NCBI RefSeq assembly: GCF_905220365.1
Contig: NC_061129.1
Location: 15,376,803 to 15,440,802, forward strand
Direction of reading: 5' to 3'
Source of the DNA: Vanessa cardui
Taxonomy: Eukaryota > Arthropoda > Insecta > Lepidoptera > Nymphalidae
Length of the DNA: 64,000 nt
In this document: piece by piece, positions 37,501 to 52,500 of the stretch
Position numbering within the stretch: position 1 is the stretch's first letter
Layout: every line of letters starts with the position of its first letter
Translations under genes and position numbers: made by a program
The notes under the pieces: generated by a model
What the model was told of the DNA's origin: nothing
Database searches by the model: none
The model's input: only the letters and a program-made list of their open reading frames with translations

Positions 37501-40500
37501 CAAGTACTGTCATAAACCCGAACGGAAATGTAAAACAAAATGAATATATAAACAGTGGGCTCGGATCAATGCAGCCGGAGCGACGGTTTGTATTTGTAAA
37601 TGCATTTGCGACGCCCGCGTGCGTTACGTTTTATTTACGTCGACTACTAAGTGCCCGAGCTGATAGAATTCACTACCTGACTCTTAGTCATTAGGTATGT
37701 CAAATTAATTTATGTCCGAAACTAATGAGCTACTTAATGAAATTGAAAGAAAAAAACAACACTTAACACTTTAATTTTTTTTTTATTTGATGGTAAATGG
37801 TCACCGTAATTAGCTTCGCACACAATCAATAGGTTATGATAAATATAAACTAAAGAAGATATTACTGTATTTACATCTCATTTCAAAATAAAATATAGCC
37901 CTTCTAAGAAGTTAAGTTACGAGAAGAAGAGGTTAGTAATAAAGAGGCTGAACAATTCTGGCATAAAATAATACTTTATAATTATTTCACTGGCAATAAA
38001 TGAATAGGTATAACTGAATTAATTTTAGTCAGATATTTTATAAAGCCCCGATTCCTTTAAGTGATTTTAAATTTAATTTTGTTCAAAGTATAAAAGCAAA
38101 GAGGCCACACAAGATGACTACTTAATAGATTACAATACTGACTGACAAGCAAAAGTATTATTTTATGAATTCAGATCGAAACTATAAGCTATAAGCCGCA
38201 AGGCGGTCTGTTAACATAATTTGTGTTTTTGCATAATTTATAATAGTTTTTATTTTTTATTTATTCACGACAATCCGAACTAGAATTCGATGCTCAAAAC
38301 AAAATGTACAAACACACATACCCCCATGAACTACACCTCCGACCGTTTTATTTGCTCCGATAGGATCGTGCCGCTGTCCGCCCCCACCGGCTTTCACAGT
38401 GCAATATTTTGAATAACGCTCTTTTATTTACTTTTACTTTCATGTGCGACAAAGGTCCGTGTCAGGCTTTCATAAAAAACATATTGTTGATTGATTTTTT
38501 TTTAAATCGCTTCATTTTTTATCTTTATTTTCAATCCGTTGCGACTAAGATGACAGGTCCAATAAATATCCAACAAATAACACAGTTTTCAAGCAAATTA
38601 CTTTTAAAAAGTAATATACCGGTAATATAAAGTCAAACATACAAAAACAGAGCATTTAATAAGTTGAGACGAAAATGCTTTGCACTTGCGTATTTATTCT
38701 AAAAAAATACTGATGTTCCGCAAAGAAATACTTCAAACTTGAGGTGAAAATTTACAACAAATTTTATTAATTGAAACGGTACAATTTCTAGGAAAATCAC
38801 ATTCTGCAAATAATACATTTGTAATTTATATTGAATGATTGTAATTTGTATATTGTGATGTGAAATCATTATTCAGGCCGTGTAATCCGTCGTCATCTCT
38901 TTTAAAACAATAATTCCCTCAACCGGTCTCGACACATTAAGCCACTAATAAAACATTATTACACAGCTCCGCTGTTCTCTTCGCATCGGTGACGCGATTG
39001 TCGGCGTCGCGACTCGACCGCAATCATTTTACGCTTTTTGTGGTGCGAGCTTTAAACTGCCCCATTTGTCGCGTCGACACGCCTCATTGTTTTATATGTG
39101 ATTGTTTTTGAAAAACTGCCCCGGTCTGCGCGATACGCCCGAATTAAAGCAACAAATTTACTGCGCTCGTTTACGAAACGATATCGCCGGATTCTAGCGA
39201 ATTATAAAACGCACACATCGTGCGCGGATTTGTTCGGATTACGTTTTTATCGGTACCTAATACGAAATGAAAAAATCTAAGTGTTGTAATCGGCTTAGCG
39301 ATTTCATCGACGACATTTATCTATGCTTTTATCGTCATTTGAAATTTTGAAAAGGATTCTGAACAATTATACGATTGCATAGTTTTTTGATTCATTATGA
39401 AATTACGGTTTGAAATACAGATTTAAAGACTAAACCTTATATAATTATAATTATGTTTTGTTTGTCACTTTAGTAGTTAAGTTAAATAACCTCCACTATA
39501 AGAAGACGAAGACTTTTAAATACTACTCAGCACACATACTCGTTTATTATTTTTTATTTTTACAATAAACGATGATAATATTATTACGATTATAATTTAA
39601 AGAATGACGTCATGAAAAAAATAAAATATGAGAAATATTTTCCACTTTTCAGAGAATTCCTCAGCAATAATGTCGTAATTACCGTCAGTCGGAACGGTCG
39701 GTCATCTCGTAAGAGGGTCACTTAAAAGCCTTTTTCTCCCCAAGGTCCCAAATGTTTCATTATTAATTCTGACATTATCTAACATGTTATAATTTCTTAC
39801 CTGCTCGAGTCGGACGCTAAATTACTATTTGGGATCAAATTTTATTATGAATTGTCACTAATGCTCCAAGTGAGAAAGTGAATGGGTACATAAGGCCTCT
39901 GACGCGCCAGTGTATTTATTATATATTATAAATTTACAAACCCCGTGGTCTCGGGTTAGAAATTCGAGGCCGGGAAATATTTTATTATCATACCATAACT
40001 TCTCATGTCAAAAAATACTCAGTAACAAATCGAAACAAGGGAGTTTAAAGTTTAACGATGTCAATACCATCATGTGATGTTAAAAACAATATTCTTTACA
40101 AATAAACAAGCTGTTAAATAATGCACAACTATGTATTACCCTATACGTTTCTCTTGTCTGTATACAAACTTTACACGTTTTGTATAAAATAAAATCTGAC
40201 TTTATAAATGACAAGCAAATATAATACACTAGATCTCGAGAGCGAGAATTGTCGCAGTAGAGAAACAAAATATCTTACTGTGAATGTGACAAGGCCACTT
40301 CCAGTTGCGCCCTGACACAAACGCTGCGACACAAACGTCTTACGTCGTAGCAACGACGTAGCAACGACGTAGCGACGCCGTAGCGAATGAAGACGGTCGC
40401 TCGTGACGCTGAATTGTAATATTCAATAGCCGGGGCGCTTTTATAAACATTGCAAAAGATAACATTCGTAAAAATGGTTTTTCTCCTTGAATATAGATTG

Positions 40501-43500
40501 TATATTTTATTTTTACATACAATCCTTAACACTGTTTTTTTTTTGTCAGTAACTTGTATGCGTGCCAGTGATGTGTTGGGTCACGAGCTTCTCAGTACAC
40601 TCTGAAGTCGCCCAACAAACTCTTCAAATGTGGGTGGTTAAATAGCTTGAAAGTTGTTCACATCTTAATTAGATGAACAAGTTATTGAAGACGCATAAAA
40701 TGGAATCGTCAAAAATATTATCTCTATTTATAATTAATAATCTACAAAAAATAATAATATATTTTTGACTTGTGACTTGTGGTACTACGACTATTGCTAG
40801 TATTCGATAAAATTTAATTTAATATTTCATTTCAATGAACTTATATAATATATTTTAAGGCTTTTTAGGAAATTCGTGTTCATATACTCAGTTAATAAAT
40901 TGTTTTGAAGTACATAAGTATATAAATACATATTATATTCTTAATACAATAAAACATAACGTACCTACATATTACACATATACATATAAGTATCGGCTTG
41001 AGAGCTAAGAATGTATTTCGCCTTGTGTCATGACAGATATTTAGGTCAGGGCGGGGAATTGCGTCAACCCAACTTAGTGTGCCCGACATTACCACGAGTG
41101 GAAGTAAAATATTTGTATACAATCATTATCAAAGTCACAATAAAGTAACTGTCGTACAAGAGTGACTCTCAGAAGTTAGAGCAGACCCGCAGTGTTCTCT
41201 AATCATTGGCTTAGTTAGTTGAAACCGTTACTGTCTTTTCTGTAATATAATATCTATCCACCAAAGCGTATCCTGTTGTTAACGAGAGATAATCTTTTCA
41301 TACAAGCTGTAAGACAAAGTTTATTCGAACGCTTTAGCTCGTATAATCTAAATGCCTACAATAGCGGAGTCGATACAGTCCGCTTTTATCTAAGTTCAAC
41401 CCATTTTACTAGTTTAAATAGAACATTTGTGCGCTAATTTAGTTCGGTAAGCCGCGTCCGTACTGGGCGGTGTTAGCGAAGTTGCCGTTGCAGCCGGCCG
41501 ACGCCCACTCGTAATGCCCCACAAAAACAATTAGTTTAAACACCGTGCACTTCACGGCTACGTTTACTGCCCTTTTCTGGTAACTGTTTTCTGCATGACC
41601 GATCTCATAAGAATAAATTAAATGTAAACTGGACTCGTTATTACAAACGAATTTGTAAAGGCAAAATAACGATGGCTTATATTTGATGTGATACTTTTAA
41701 AACAGAAATGAATCCTCCGTAATCATGAGATCTAACAAATGATTACAATTTCATCAAACAGCACACACTGAATTTCAAACCGAAACACACCGCTTTGCGT
41801 CCCTTTTAAGATCGTCATTTGCTCCGATTATAAAATAAATAATTAATAATAAAGGTGACGTATTCACAAAAGGACGCGTCGTTTTGTACTACCAGGAAAT
41901 TGTATTCGCTTTTGCAGCTCCACTTGCTACGCCCTCCATCTTCCCTTTGTTTTATAATCTGAGTTTATTTGTAATTTCAACCTCCTTCTGTTTTGTATAT
42001 AATTATGAGAAGATTAATTATAAATATAGAAGATCAATTCGAAGTTCAGATATGCTGCTCAGATTTGAGTTTTGATTGTAGTATAGATTCTTCTGCTGTG
42101 GTTTTTATTAACAGATAAGATTTTGACAGTGCAATACTTTTGTGTAATTGCTACATAATACCGTGAGGCCATTGGTCCTTCGCCTGAAAGGGAGAGCCCT
42201 TTTAATTGGATTACAGGTAATTATATAAACTTGTAAGATAATAATATTTTTTGATTCATACCATATCGATGAAATAAATTACAAAATATAATTACGCACA
42301 AATTTATCAAATCTCTCGCTGGAGGGTTTCTTTCGCTGTAACAGTCTTTCGTCATAACTAAATTGTAAACTAACAGACGTTAAACATTATGACTTATTAT
42401 GAAATCGAAGTCATAAGCTAAAAGCAAAATAAATAGGATTGATGTAACACAATCACGGAGTAGAGGTCGTGGATGACACGCATTATACTTTGATATCCGA
42501 AATGTACATTCCCGCTTCGTCATTGCATTAATAATACACAACTACACTATAGCTGAGCTAAGCTATACAAGACTACCAGAGTATATTGGTTTTGGTATCA
42601 TTTGTAAGTAAGCTGCTGTTCATGACTAATTACTCTTTTTAAGAATCTATATATATATAAAATAACAAGTCCTGACTGGCTGAGCTTAAACTGCTTAAGT
42701 TAGGGCCTTGAAAATTGGTGAGTAGGATGGATTTATTGAGTAGGCACCCACTAAGAAAGGAATTTTGGAAATTCCACCTCAAAGAGGGTGAAATAGGGAT
42801 TAAACGTTTGTATGGAAGTCCATCAGACTTTAAGTTAGAAACATTTTATTTTTGGGATACTGATTAAAAATAAGTCGATACATATTTCAGCATTTTGGAT
42901 ATTCTATCCATAAAGGGGTTAAATATGGGTTGAAAGTTTGTATGGTAGTCCGTCATTTTCTTAAGTTAGAGCCACGAAATTTTATGTTTGGGATCATGAT
43001 TAAAAATAAATCGATACCTATTTCAGCGTTTCTGGATATTGCAGCCCTAAAGGGTGAAATAGGGGTTACCATTTCATAAATATGTTAGTCCAACAGTCGG
43101 CCTATTTTGAAGTTGACCCATGATACTTTATTTTTAGAATACTAAATAGAAATAAGTAGATTCTACTATTATATTTATTTATAAGCATTTTTCAAGCGAT
43201 CAAAGGGGCAACAGCTAGTATACAATAAAGCGTGGAGCTATGATTTTCATCGACAAATTATTTGCTTGTAATAATACGTAGATGACTAAAAAATAATCAT
43301 TTTATTTCATGAGAAGTAATTTAGTTTATTGTGCAGTTCATGTAATACAAAATCACATAAGATTATTGTAACCATAAGAATACTTTGACCATCTCGACGT
43401 TCGTGATCTTATTGAGCCCAGCGACAGGTAGGTAGGTAGCCAGCTACATACGCGAACAGACAATGAAAATAAAAAAATACCCCTATGAATGAATATTTAT

Positions 43501-46500
43501 GGGTGCAATATTTATACAATAAGCTACGACTTATACATAATGACAAAATATTCTATTTTAATTTTGCTTTCTTATTGTATAAAGCATGGAAATTCATATG
43601 ATAAACAGTTATCACATTAAAAAGATTTATTTAAGTGCAAAACGTATCTCAAACCATCAAGCGGTTGGAGCATTCCTGCCGCAATCTTTGTACAAGCACC
43701 ATCAACATTACTCCGTAATGCTTCGTTATTAGCCTTTTTGTTCCTTCGGTCCCCGGAGATCGTGTACTCCGCAAAAAGAGGATTACAATATAATGAATTA
43801 TTTCCCCGACCACGGAACCACTGCTATTTGCTTTATTGCTCCTCACGTCAAACATAATCCTCGTAGCAATTCGAGCTGGTATCAGATCTGCCCTGATCGC
43901 GAATAGTAAGAACACCGCGTCAGAGATGTTAGCTAATTTTCATTGTGCGTTCATGTCTTATGAGTTTCGTTTTATTTGCTCGTTAACTAACATTTTTAAT
44001 AATTACAATTCAGTGTATGTGTGTGTTTATTTTGTATCCGCTTGCGTTTATTGTTTGTCTTTGTTTTGTTTACAATGGTTAAGTTTTAATAATTACCTCC
44101 TAGCTAGGACCAGACCTTTATGTGGTAACGACAAACAAATAAGTGAGCTGGAAAATTCACCTACTCGTATGCTGTCATAATCTTCTATTATTTTTTTCAA
44201 AGCACAGTTTCACTGAGCTAAAAATACCAGAAGTGATTTTCACACACGATGCATAGTATATTTATTATATTAATTTATAACCAAAATCAAACCACTTTTA
44301 AACAATTACATGTTCACATTTGGTACGTTGGCAAATTATAAATTCCAAGAATCAAACATTATCACGTCATAATTATTTCCACTATTTACCATAATTATAT
44401 ATAATTATAATAGACGGAAATATCACCAGTAATGGAGTGTTAAAAATATATTAATAATTGCAGTATCAAAATGAATCTCAGTAGGAACCAGAATTAAATC
44501 TTCGAACCCAGAGAAGTGAACGAGTGCTGACCAGTGGCCCAGTCAGCTGTTATTCGCAGTGGGGTGAGGTACTGCTTAGAGCGCCTCTGCTTCGAAAACG
44601 CAGTAATTGAAAACAATATGAACTAAGTCCCAACTAAGTTAGGTCGGAAATTTCAATGAGAATATTGAACCGCTCTCTAAGGCTCGAGCGCGGGGCGATA
44701 GTTTCAAGATTACCCGATGTCTAATCGATGAACTGGATTCGGTCAGTTAGCGATGAAGGACTCCAACTTCTGTCATTGTTACATATTGTTAACATATTAT
44801 TGAAATACTTCCATATAATTACTGCTTTGTCTTTTCGTTTGTTCACCCAATACGTACCGAGAATGAAATCTAAACTAATATTATAAATATGAAAGTAACC
44901 CTGTCTGTCCGTGTAGCTCTCCGAACCGTTGGAACTAATTTGATGAAATTTAGTATGAAGCAAACTTGAACTCCAAGAAAGGACTACTTTTTTGCCTTAC
45001 ACATGATAACCAAACACCCTAAAACGCGAGAGAAACCACGGGAGAAAACTAGTATATAATAAATAAATACAAAATGTTAATAAGATTGGTTAAAGCCTAC
45101 GATTTCCACCCACTGTGTCATGTATTTTACGAAAACTGAAGGTAGCTGCTTCACGCGGTTCACCCACGGCAAACGTTACAGCTCCGCCTCCGTGTGGCGC
45201 AGCGTGATGTTCCGTAGATTGCTATAATAATAACCTTGTCTCAACTTGTATCTAATATAAAAATATTTTTTTACATCAGACTGATACATACTTTGTCATA
45301 CAAACAAACAAATGCTTTACATATTGATAGAGATTACACACCATAGAAAACTTAATATTTATAGTGTGTTGCTCTAATCCTATTTTTTCATTGGATTGAA
45401 ATTTTCCTGAATTAATATTTGCTATACACTCTTTCATCTTCAGTGAATAAAAGAAATACAGGCGTACTTGTAATACAATAAACACGTTTGTACAATAAGC
45501 CGGTCTTATCGCTGAATAGCGACCTTTTCCAGACAACCTTAATAAAATAAAAATTAAAAAAAAAGATAAGTAAGGCTTATTCCTTGGTAAAGGACTATGT
45601 ATTCGTAGATTACTAAAAGCGTTGATCAAATATTCGTTAATTTTCGTACCCAATAGTGAACAATCTAATTAACCTATGTAATTTAGATGGTATAAAAGAG
45701 TAGTTTTAACCGATTCTTTACAGCATATTTTATATTCTGAAACGGTGGTAGCGACTGGTCGACACCCGTCCCCTGCCTAGACTTGTATACGAATCGACGA
45801 CGAAGTATTTCTCAAATCAAAACGTTCATTTAAAAATCTATCTAAATATTTTGAAAGTATCGAAGGGAAAAGATAGGATAAGCATAGTTTTAGTTACCTT
45901 GGTGGACACTTTTTCTTTCAAAAATTAATGGTATTAAAAGAACCCAAAGTGATAGTTGTAAATATTCTAATAATAAATCCCTTTGTAATGAGAATGGGTT
46001 TAAATCTTAAATAATATTCCGCTTTATACAACGCTGATATGAGTCGATCGTAACGTGAAGTTGTTCGGATTAATGACAGCAATGATATAATAATTTGAAA
46101 TAAATTGTTTTATGAAATTATGTAAAATATTCGCATATTGAAATTCTCGACAAACTCAAAACCTTTATTATGAAATATTGGAACAATTGTCCCATCCCAT
46201 TACTGCGGACACGAGGATAATAATGTACAATAAGCAGATGACGTAGCGTTTGTGACAATACCGAGAGACCGACGCAAAAGGGACTCTATGAAAATGATTT
46301 AGAGGCTGTTTCAGTGTGGGGGAATTATGATGCATTAAGCACGTGTGGTCGCGTGTACATAAATACAGGTATAGAAAGGGAAATGTTGCGAACGTAATAA
46401 AAGCCCGAATAACGAATAATTCTCGTTTCATTACATGTCAAACAAACGTACGGTGACGTCACACTCGTATTTATCTACGTTTATTATTCGGTCGCGGCGC

Positions 46501-49500
46501 CCGTGACGGCGCTCGTGACGAGGGCTGTTTATCTGCGACAAATGAATGATTGTTATATTTCGAAACGGTCGCGCTCTTGTTTGTTTCCTTATTAGAACTT
46601 CCAATTGGGATCTTAACAACGCACTCTGCCTGGAGTTGATTTTGAGCGAATTATGAAATTTTGTCAGTACGAGGCAGAAGAGGCCCTTGAATTCATTTAC
46701 AATCATTAAATATAATTTAAACTTTTACATTTCACAAGAGAGCGAATATTTTAGATTAACTAATTTAATGTAATGATTTCGCCCTATATATATTGTTCGA
46801 AACAATTAAAGGCACAAAAACTGATTCTGATCACAGATTGTAGTAAAATAAATTTTTGAATGTACCATAAAATGTATAAAAATTAATACGAGTAATAACG
46901 AGGATTTAATTAATTTATAGATGTGTACGAAATTAAACGTATTTTGTGTAGAATTTAGTGTATAAGACGGACTGATGAACACTATCAGATTATGCAAAGC
47001 CTGTAGTCTCCGAGGATTCTCGTCAATCAAGAGAAATTATTAAATTCAACGAAGGAAGTGCGCGATCGTGCCGCGCCTCCGGACTCTTTATTAACATTCC
47101 TCGCGCCTCCTGCCCGCCTTCAGCGGCCTCTGAGGCAAGGTGCGCTCACGTCCCACTCGAAAATTCCTTGACGAATTTGCTAGAGTTTTTATTTTTATTT
47201 TCATGTCGCCGAAAATACAAGAAAACGAGCGCGATGAACTTCGTCGTCGTCTAAGAGACATGATTTAAGGCACTAATCATACTCTAATATTATTTCACAT
47301 TTCTTCAAAATATCTTTCGCATTCAACGTTTCGGCGCGTCTTTTTGATCGAAATCATAATTGCAAGATTTCCTTTGTAGCGGTCGGAGCTCGCAATCTCG
47401 AACGCAAATTACATCCATCAATTAGGCTCGAAGCAAACACAGCGAAAACATCGCTTCGAATATTAACTATCCGCGAGTGAGACGTCGAAATAATAAGACG
47501 CCAAATAAATTATGCGCTTCGAGCGTCATAAATTCGGATGAAAATATATATTATAATCCACACAATTAGTCACGGGCGTCGCGAGCCGATGACTTACGCC
47601 CGCCGCTTAACGGACAGCTGGCTCTGCCGTCGGTAATGCGCCGTCATATCTCATAGCCTCGAATACGGCTTAAAAGTAAAACAGCGCAAGTGGGGCGAAC
47701 TAATTATTGAATTAGCTTAGCCATTCAATAGGAATCGGCCGCGAGACTTAATGCACGGGCGCTCCAAGTTGGCTCATTCTATCGCCGAAATGACAAAATT
47801 CGCAAGCGCGGGACAAAGGCTTGAGCCGGATTTGCGACGGCGGATTTGCGGAGAAACTTCCTCGATCGGCGCCGCGACGCCTCTAATGTCCTTAAACCCT
47901 ATCCATTCCGATCTGCTGGAATTATGCCTCCGCCAACTTCCCCCGCCTTTCATTGAGCACTGCAGTAGTCGTGATTGGAAATAAATTATACGTCGATCAA
48001 TGTGCGCGGTGGCGCTAATTAATTTAATAAATAGAACGGGTTCGTTTCTGATTTAGTCTAACAAAAACATGCAGCTTAAACTGTGCACTAGTAGTCTTTG
48101 TATTGGTTCTATGTTCGGATACTGAATGTGCTAAATACTATAATAATGAGTGTAAGTGTAGTAACTGTTTTACTATGATATAAAATTACTGCTATGTGTG
48201 AGTTCTCTGCACTCATTCAATTGCAATGTGATTGCGAAATATAATGACGATGGTTCTAACGACATAAACACGCATATAAATAACATTTCACGAATACAAC
48301 GTAGCGCTTAAAGCGCTAAACATTTTATTCATAAAGGCGCCCTTTGTCATCTATTTGGAGACTTAAGTAGGACCTTTATTAAAAAAAATCTGAGTGGAAT
48401 TTGTCACTCTTTATTCACGATTTTGTGAGCGGAAATTGTTAGAAATATGACATTTAGCAGCATGTTATGAGATCACATACTTAAGTAAATATTATTTAAT
48501 ACAAGTATCTGGGAGCTTTATTTAGAGAGATTTTGTATCCTCTGTCTGTGTAGGCTAAGTACACTCACTTATATTATATTCTGCCGCCCAACAAAAACGT
48601 CTTAGTATTGTTGTAATCCGATTTGAAATAAGTATGCCGAAGTAACCCACGCGGGACATTACACCTTAGATCCCGAGGCTAGCGGCGCATTGATGATATG
48701 AAAAAATGATTAATATAGTTCGGTTTCACATTAAATACTTATTGAATAAAAACGTTTTATTATAAGTCATAAATAAATATTTTAATTTCACCGAACGTGT
48801 TCATGAAGAAGTACCAATTGATGAAACTTAAATTACTGTAAATGTTAATCAACTATGAAACAGGTATCTATAAAGCGTAGTTAATCGCTACTAATATTCA
48901 ATATTAATTTCAATGAAATACATTTCCCGATTATTATTCGTACTGTATGTAATAGTATTACCTTTTAAAATAAAGCGTATTGGTCCAAATTTGGAAACAA
49001 CAATAAAACTGCTCTTAAAATGCGTTCCATTAAACGCAGCTCGGCCAAAGTTACACTTCAATCGTTGCCACGTTCAAAGTAAGCAACAGAGTTGAAAATG
49101 TTGCGACCTCTGTTTCGAGCACAAACATCACGAAGAGCATCCCAGGTGCGAAGTTGGCTGCAGCGGCGCTTCTATTTTTCATCTTGTTTAATCCAGCTAG
49201 TGACACTCGGATTCTCATCTCCGGAGTTTCGGTGATTAAAGTTTGGAAACCTATGTTCCGTATGTTAGTCGGCCCGCATTGACATGCCTCTAATTACACT
49301 TTTGAACATATTTCCTTCCTCACGTTTGAGAATCGAGTTAGATTTCACACACGTGTATAAAGTTATGTTTTACGCTCAACCGTCGCTAAAACTTTTGATA
49401 ACTTAATTAAGTAATAACTTGCTTAAATTTAATTTATTTCAGAGGTATTTTAAAAAAATATTCACCAAATTATGTTTATAAAATTAGAATAACTAATTGG

Positions 49501-52500
49501 CCTATTTTAAACTTCTATACATTTTATGTGTCCAACGTAAGGGAGTTAGCTACAAACTTTTTTCTCAAACTAAGCGAAGACTGACATAATCTAAGCCCAG
49601 CCAGCAGTGGAGCAACTAAAGAAAACCACTTATTACTTTTTATAATTTTCAATAACATTAGTTATAGAAAATGGTCTCCAGATGGCTTTACATAAAGTAA
49701 TTAGTTTATAAGACACACTCACCCTTCGTCTCGATTACAATTAGGCCGCATCACCATTTGCGTCGGGATTTCGGGAATCAAGAACATAATAATAGTGAGT
49801 GAGTCTGTCAACGAGGAGATGACGTTGGAATCCTCTTAAGTAATGTATGATTACATTTTCTTTATGAGACAATGCAATTACACATTCCCATTTGTGTGAT
49901 TAAAGCCGCAGAGTGCTACGTCACTGAAATATCAACATGGTTTCTTTTACGACCGCCAGCCGTCATTCGCTCCGGCATACAAAGGCGTATTGAATAATAT
50001 ACACGAGAGAGTATAAGCAAACAGTGTTATCAGGTGGAAAATTTTCTCTTTATTCGTTAATGGGAGCCATTCTTGAGGAGCCAGAGGGGAAGTCCCCCGC
50101 GGCCTCGTGATCGTCCGCGAGATTGTGCTTCGATGGAACTCGACCCGCAAATAATGGACACTCTTGATTGAATCACTCGCTTGCCTTTCACGCCAGATTG
50201 ATTCGACGATCGAGATTCGGATAATTCGAAACGCTTCAGATCGTAATCAAAACATGCGTACAACTGTTTCGTGCTCGAGATTAAAAAATATCGCACGTCG
50301 CTCCTTCGTTTTGTAATTCAGAGGGTGACTGGAAATAAATAAATGAGTTACACTTGGAAATGTTTTCAAATATTATTGAAAAGTATGTATTCTCAAACAC
50401 ACTTACTGCGTGCAATCCAAAACGATATAAACAGCAAGTGAGGTGAATAATGACATATTCTTATTAATCAATTGTTAAAAAGACATTTTACAAGCACATG
50501 TGATCCGTCATTTTACCGAATTATATTAAAAGTAACGCTACCACAGGTTAGGAAGTTAGATTCTGCCGACATATCATATAAGAACCGGCAAAGAACCCAC
50601 TCACCATACATGATAAATGATACGAACCTGGTTGGCGATGTAATTTTATGTACAATTATATGTATTGGCCCTATTTACCAATTTTACCATAAATAACCTA
50701 AAAATTTTGTAGTAATACACTTAAGAATTTTCTCCATCAAGGTCTGCAGCCGCATAAACTAGCCACTAGTACACCGGCAACGAGTCAGTTAATAAAAACA
50801 ATATAACGTTGAATATGAGTTCAAGAAGAAATGTCACAACGGGCAGGGTTAATGTTTAAATATAATCAAAACATGTGAGTAGTCGAGGGCTCAAAGCACG
50901 TGTCACGAATAAACGAACACACAAAGAGACAAAGGGCTGCCTACAATCAGAGCGCGCTACGACGGACCGGACCTTTTTTAACAAGCGCTCTCCAAAATAC
51001 ACATTCAGAGAACAATTAATATCGTAACCTTGAAAAATTTACACTGACGCTCTTTAATTATGTAACTAAATGTCACTCGCACGATTCGCTGACCGGTATT
51101 CAAGTTTTAGTTGACGGTTTTCTTGTGAAGTCCTAATATGTGTCTACCTAATAAAACTTAAAAATGATGAAAATTTGTGTAGAGATTTCTTATGGAATGT
51201 TGCTGAGCACTAAGAAATAATTGTTCAAAATCCATTACCTAGAGACTATTACATGGGGGAAGAAAGTTTATATAGAAATTCGCCTTTTTTTCATGGCGCG
51301 AAATATGGAAATTGTTTCAAATTATATTTACTCATGTAAAATAAACTCAGTATAGTGTTTTTGTAAATTCACTCCCTTGAGAAGGTTTAATCGGGGATCA
51401 ATACTTTGTATAGAAGTGCACCTCTCCTCAATGTTTGTATTTAGGCTTCTGATTGTAAGTGAACAATAGTTGTTCCATCTTTTTTGAAAATCCATCCCAA
51501 AATTGGGTTTAATACGGGAAAAAATGTATGTTTGAAATTTAGTCCTTTTTGAAATTCGAATTCTCATATTTTCAGTCTGTAACCAAACTTTTTCTAGTTG
51601 CTTTAAAACAAGAAAGAATCATGCCATTTAGATGTGTGATTTGTGTTTTGTGATTTTAAAACAATCTGGGGGAGTTGCCGCCTACCGCAGTTTTCACATT
51701 ACTGTAATACCGCCCAACGATAAAGTGACATTCTATTACCAAAATTCATTCCATAATGTTGAGTCTAAAGTCTTGTATGCTACACTGAGGCGTTTGAATC
51801 ATATAAATGAATATTGATACATCGCCGTGCCCTCAAACGTACTAAATGGATGCTTATAATATTAAATCGTTTGAATCACCGAGACAAGACGAGTCGGCTG
51901 ACTAAGCTCCACAAACAAGCGTAATATAATTTCAAATTAAATTCTCTACGCACGATACGTGTTTTTGCCGACGAATATTTCTGTCGAATAAATTATAAGC
52001 TTGTAATTTTACGCGCATTAACCTTGCCCCGGGCGTCTCCTCGCGAGGACGTCCGGGATGGGCTGTTACGAGATGTGAATTATTGCCAGCGCTCGCTCAG
52101 GACGAATATGGGCTATTTTTTTAAACAAATCACGGTTCCCCTTTTAATAAAAACCATGGTTGTTTTAGTATAACGTTGTATGTACAGTTATTTATGTTAT
52201 TTAGTTTACGCTCATACCGCATAAGCACCATATCATTATCTATATTAGTGGCCATTTTCGTATGTAGGCCTTAAAATTTTAGGAAATATAAGGCACTTCA
52301 AAGCGCTGACAGCGATGGAATATTTCTTGTCTCTCGTACCTGTATTACGCTGGCTCACAAACGATTCAAACCGACACAGCGCGTAGTAAGATAAAGTCGG
52401 AACGAATACATCGTTAATATAATTTTGCATTTCGATTTAGGAACCTTTTATCCAATTGTACGCGGCTTTTAAAACGTCTCTTTTAATTTAAGCGAAACAG

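Noticed and set aside
45276..45653. 125-codon minus-strand ORF, the longest in the window
   Set aside because: Composition is that of translated AT-rich intron (I, F, N, K, Y rich) and no motif is recognisable.
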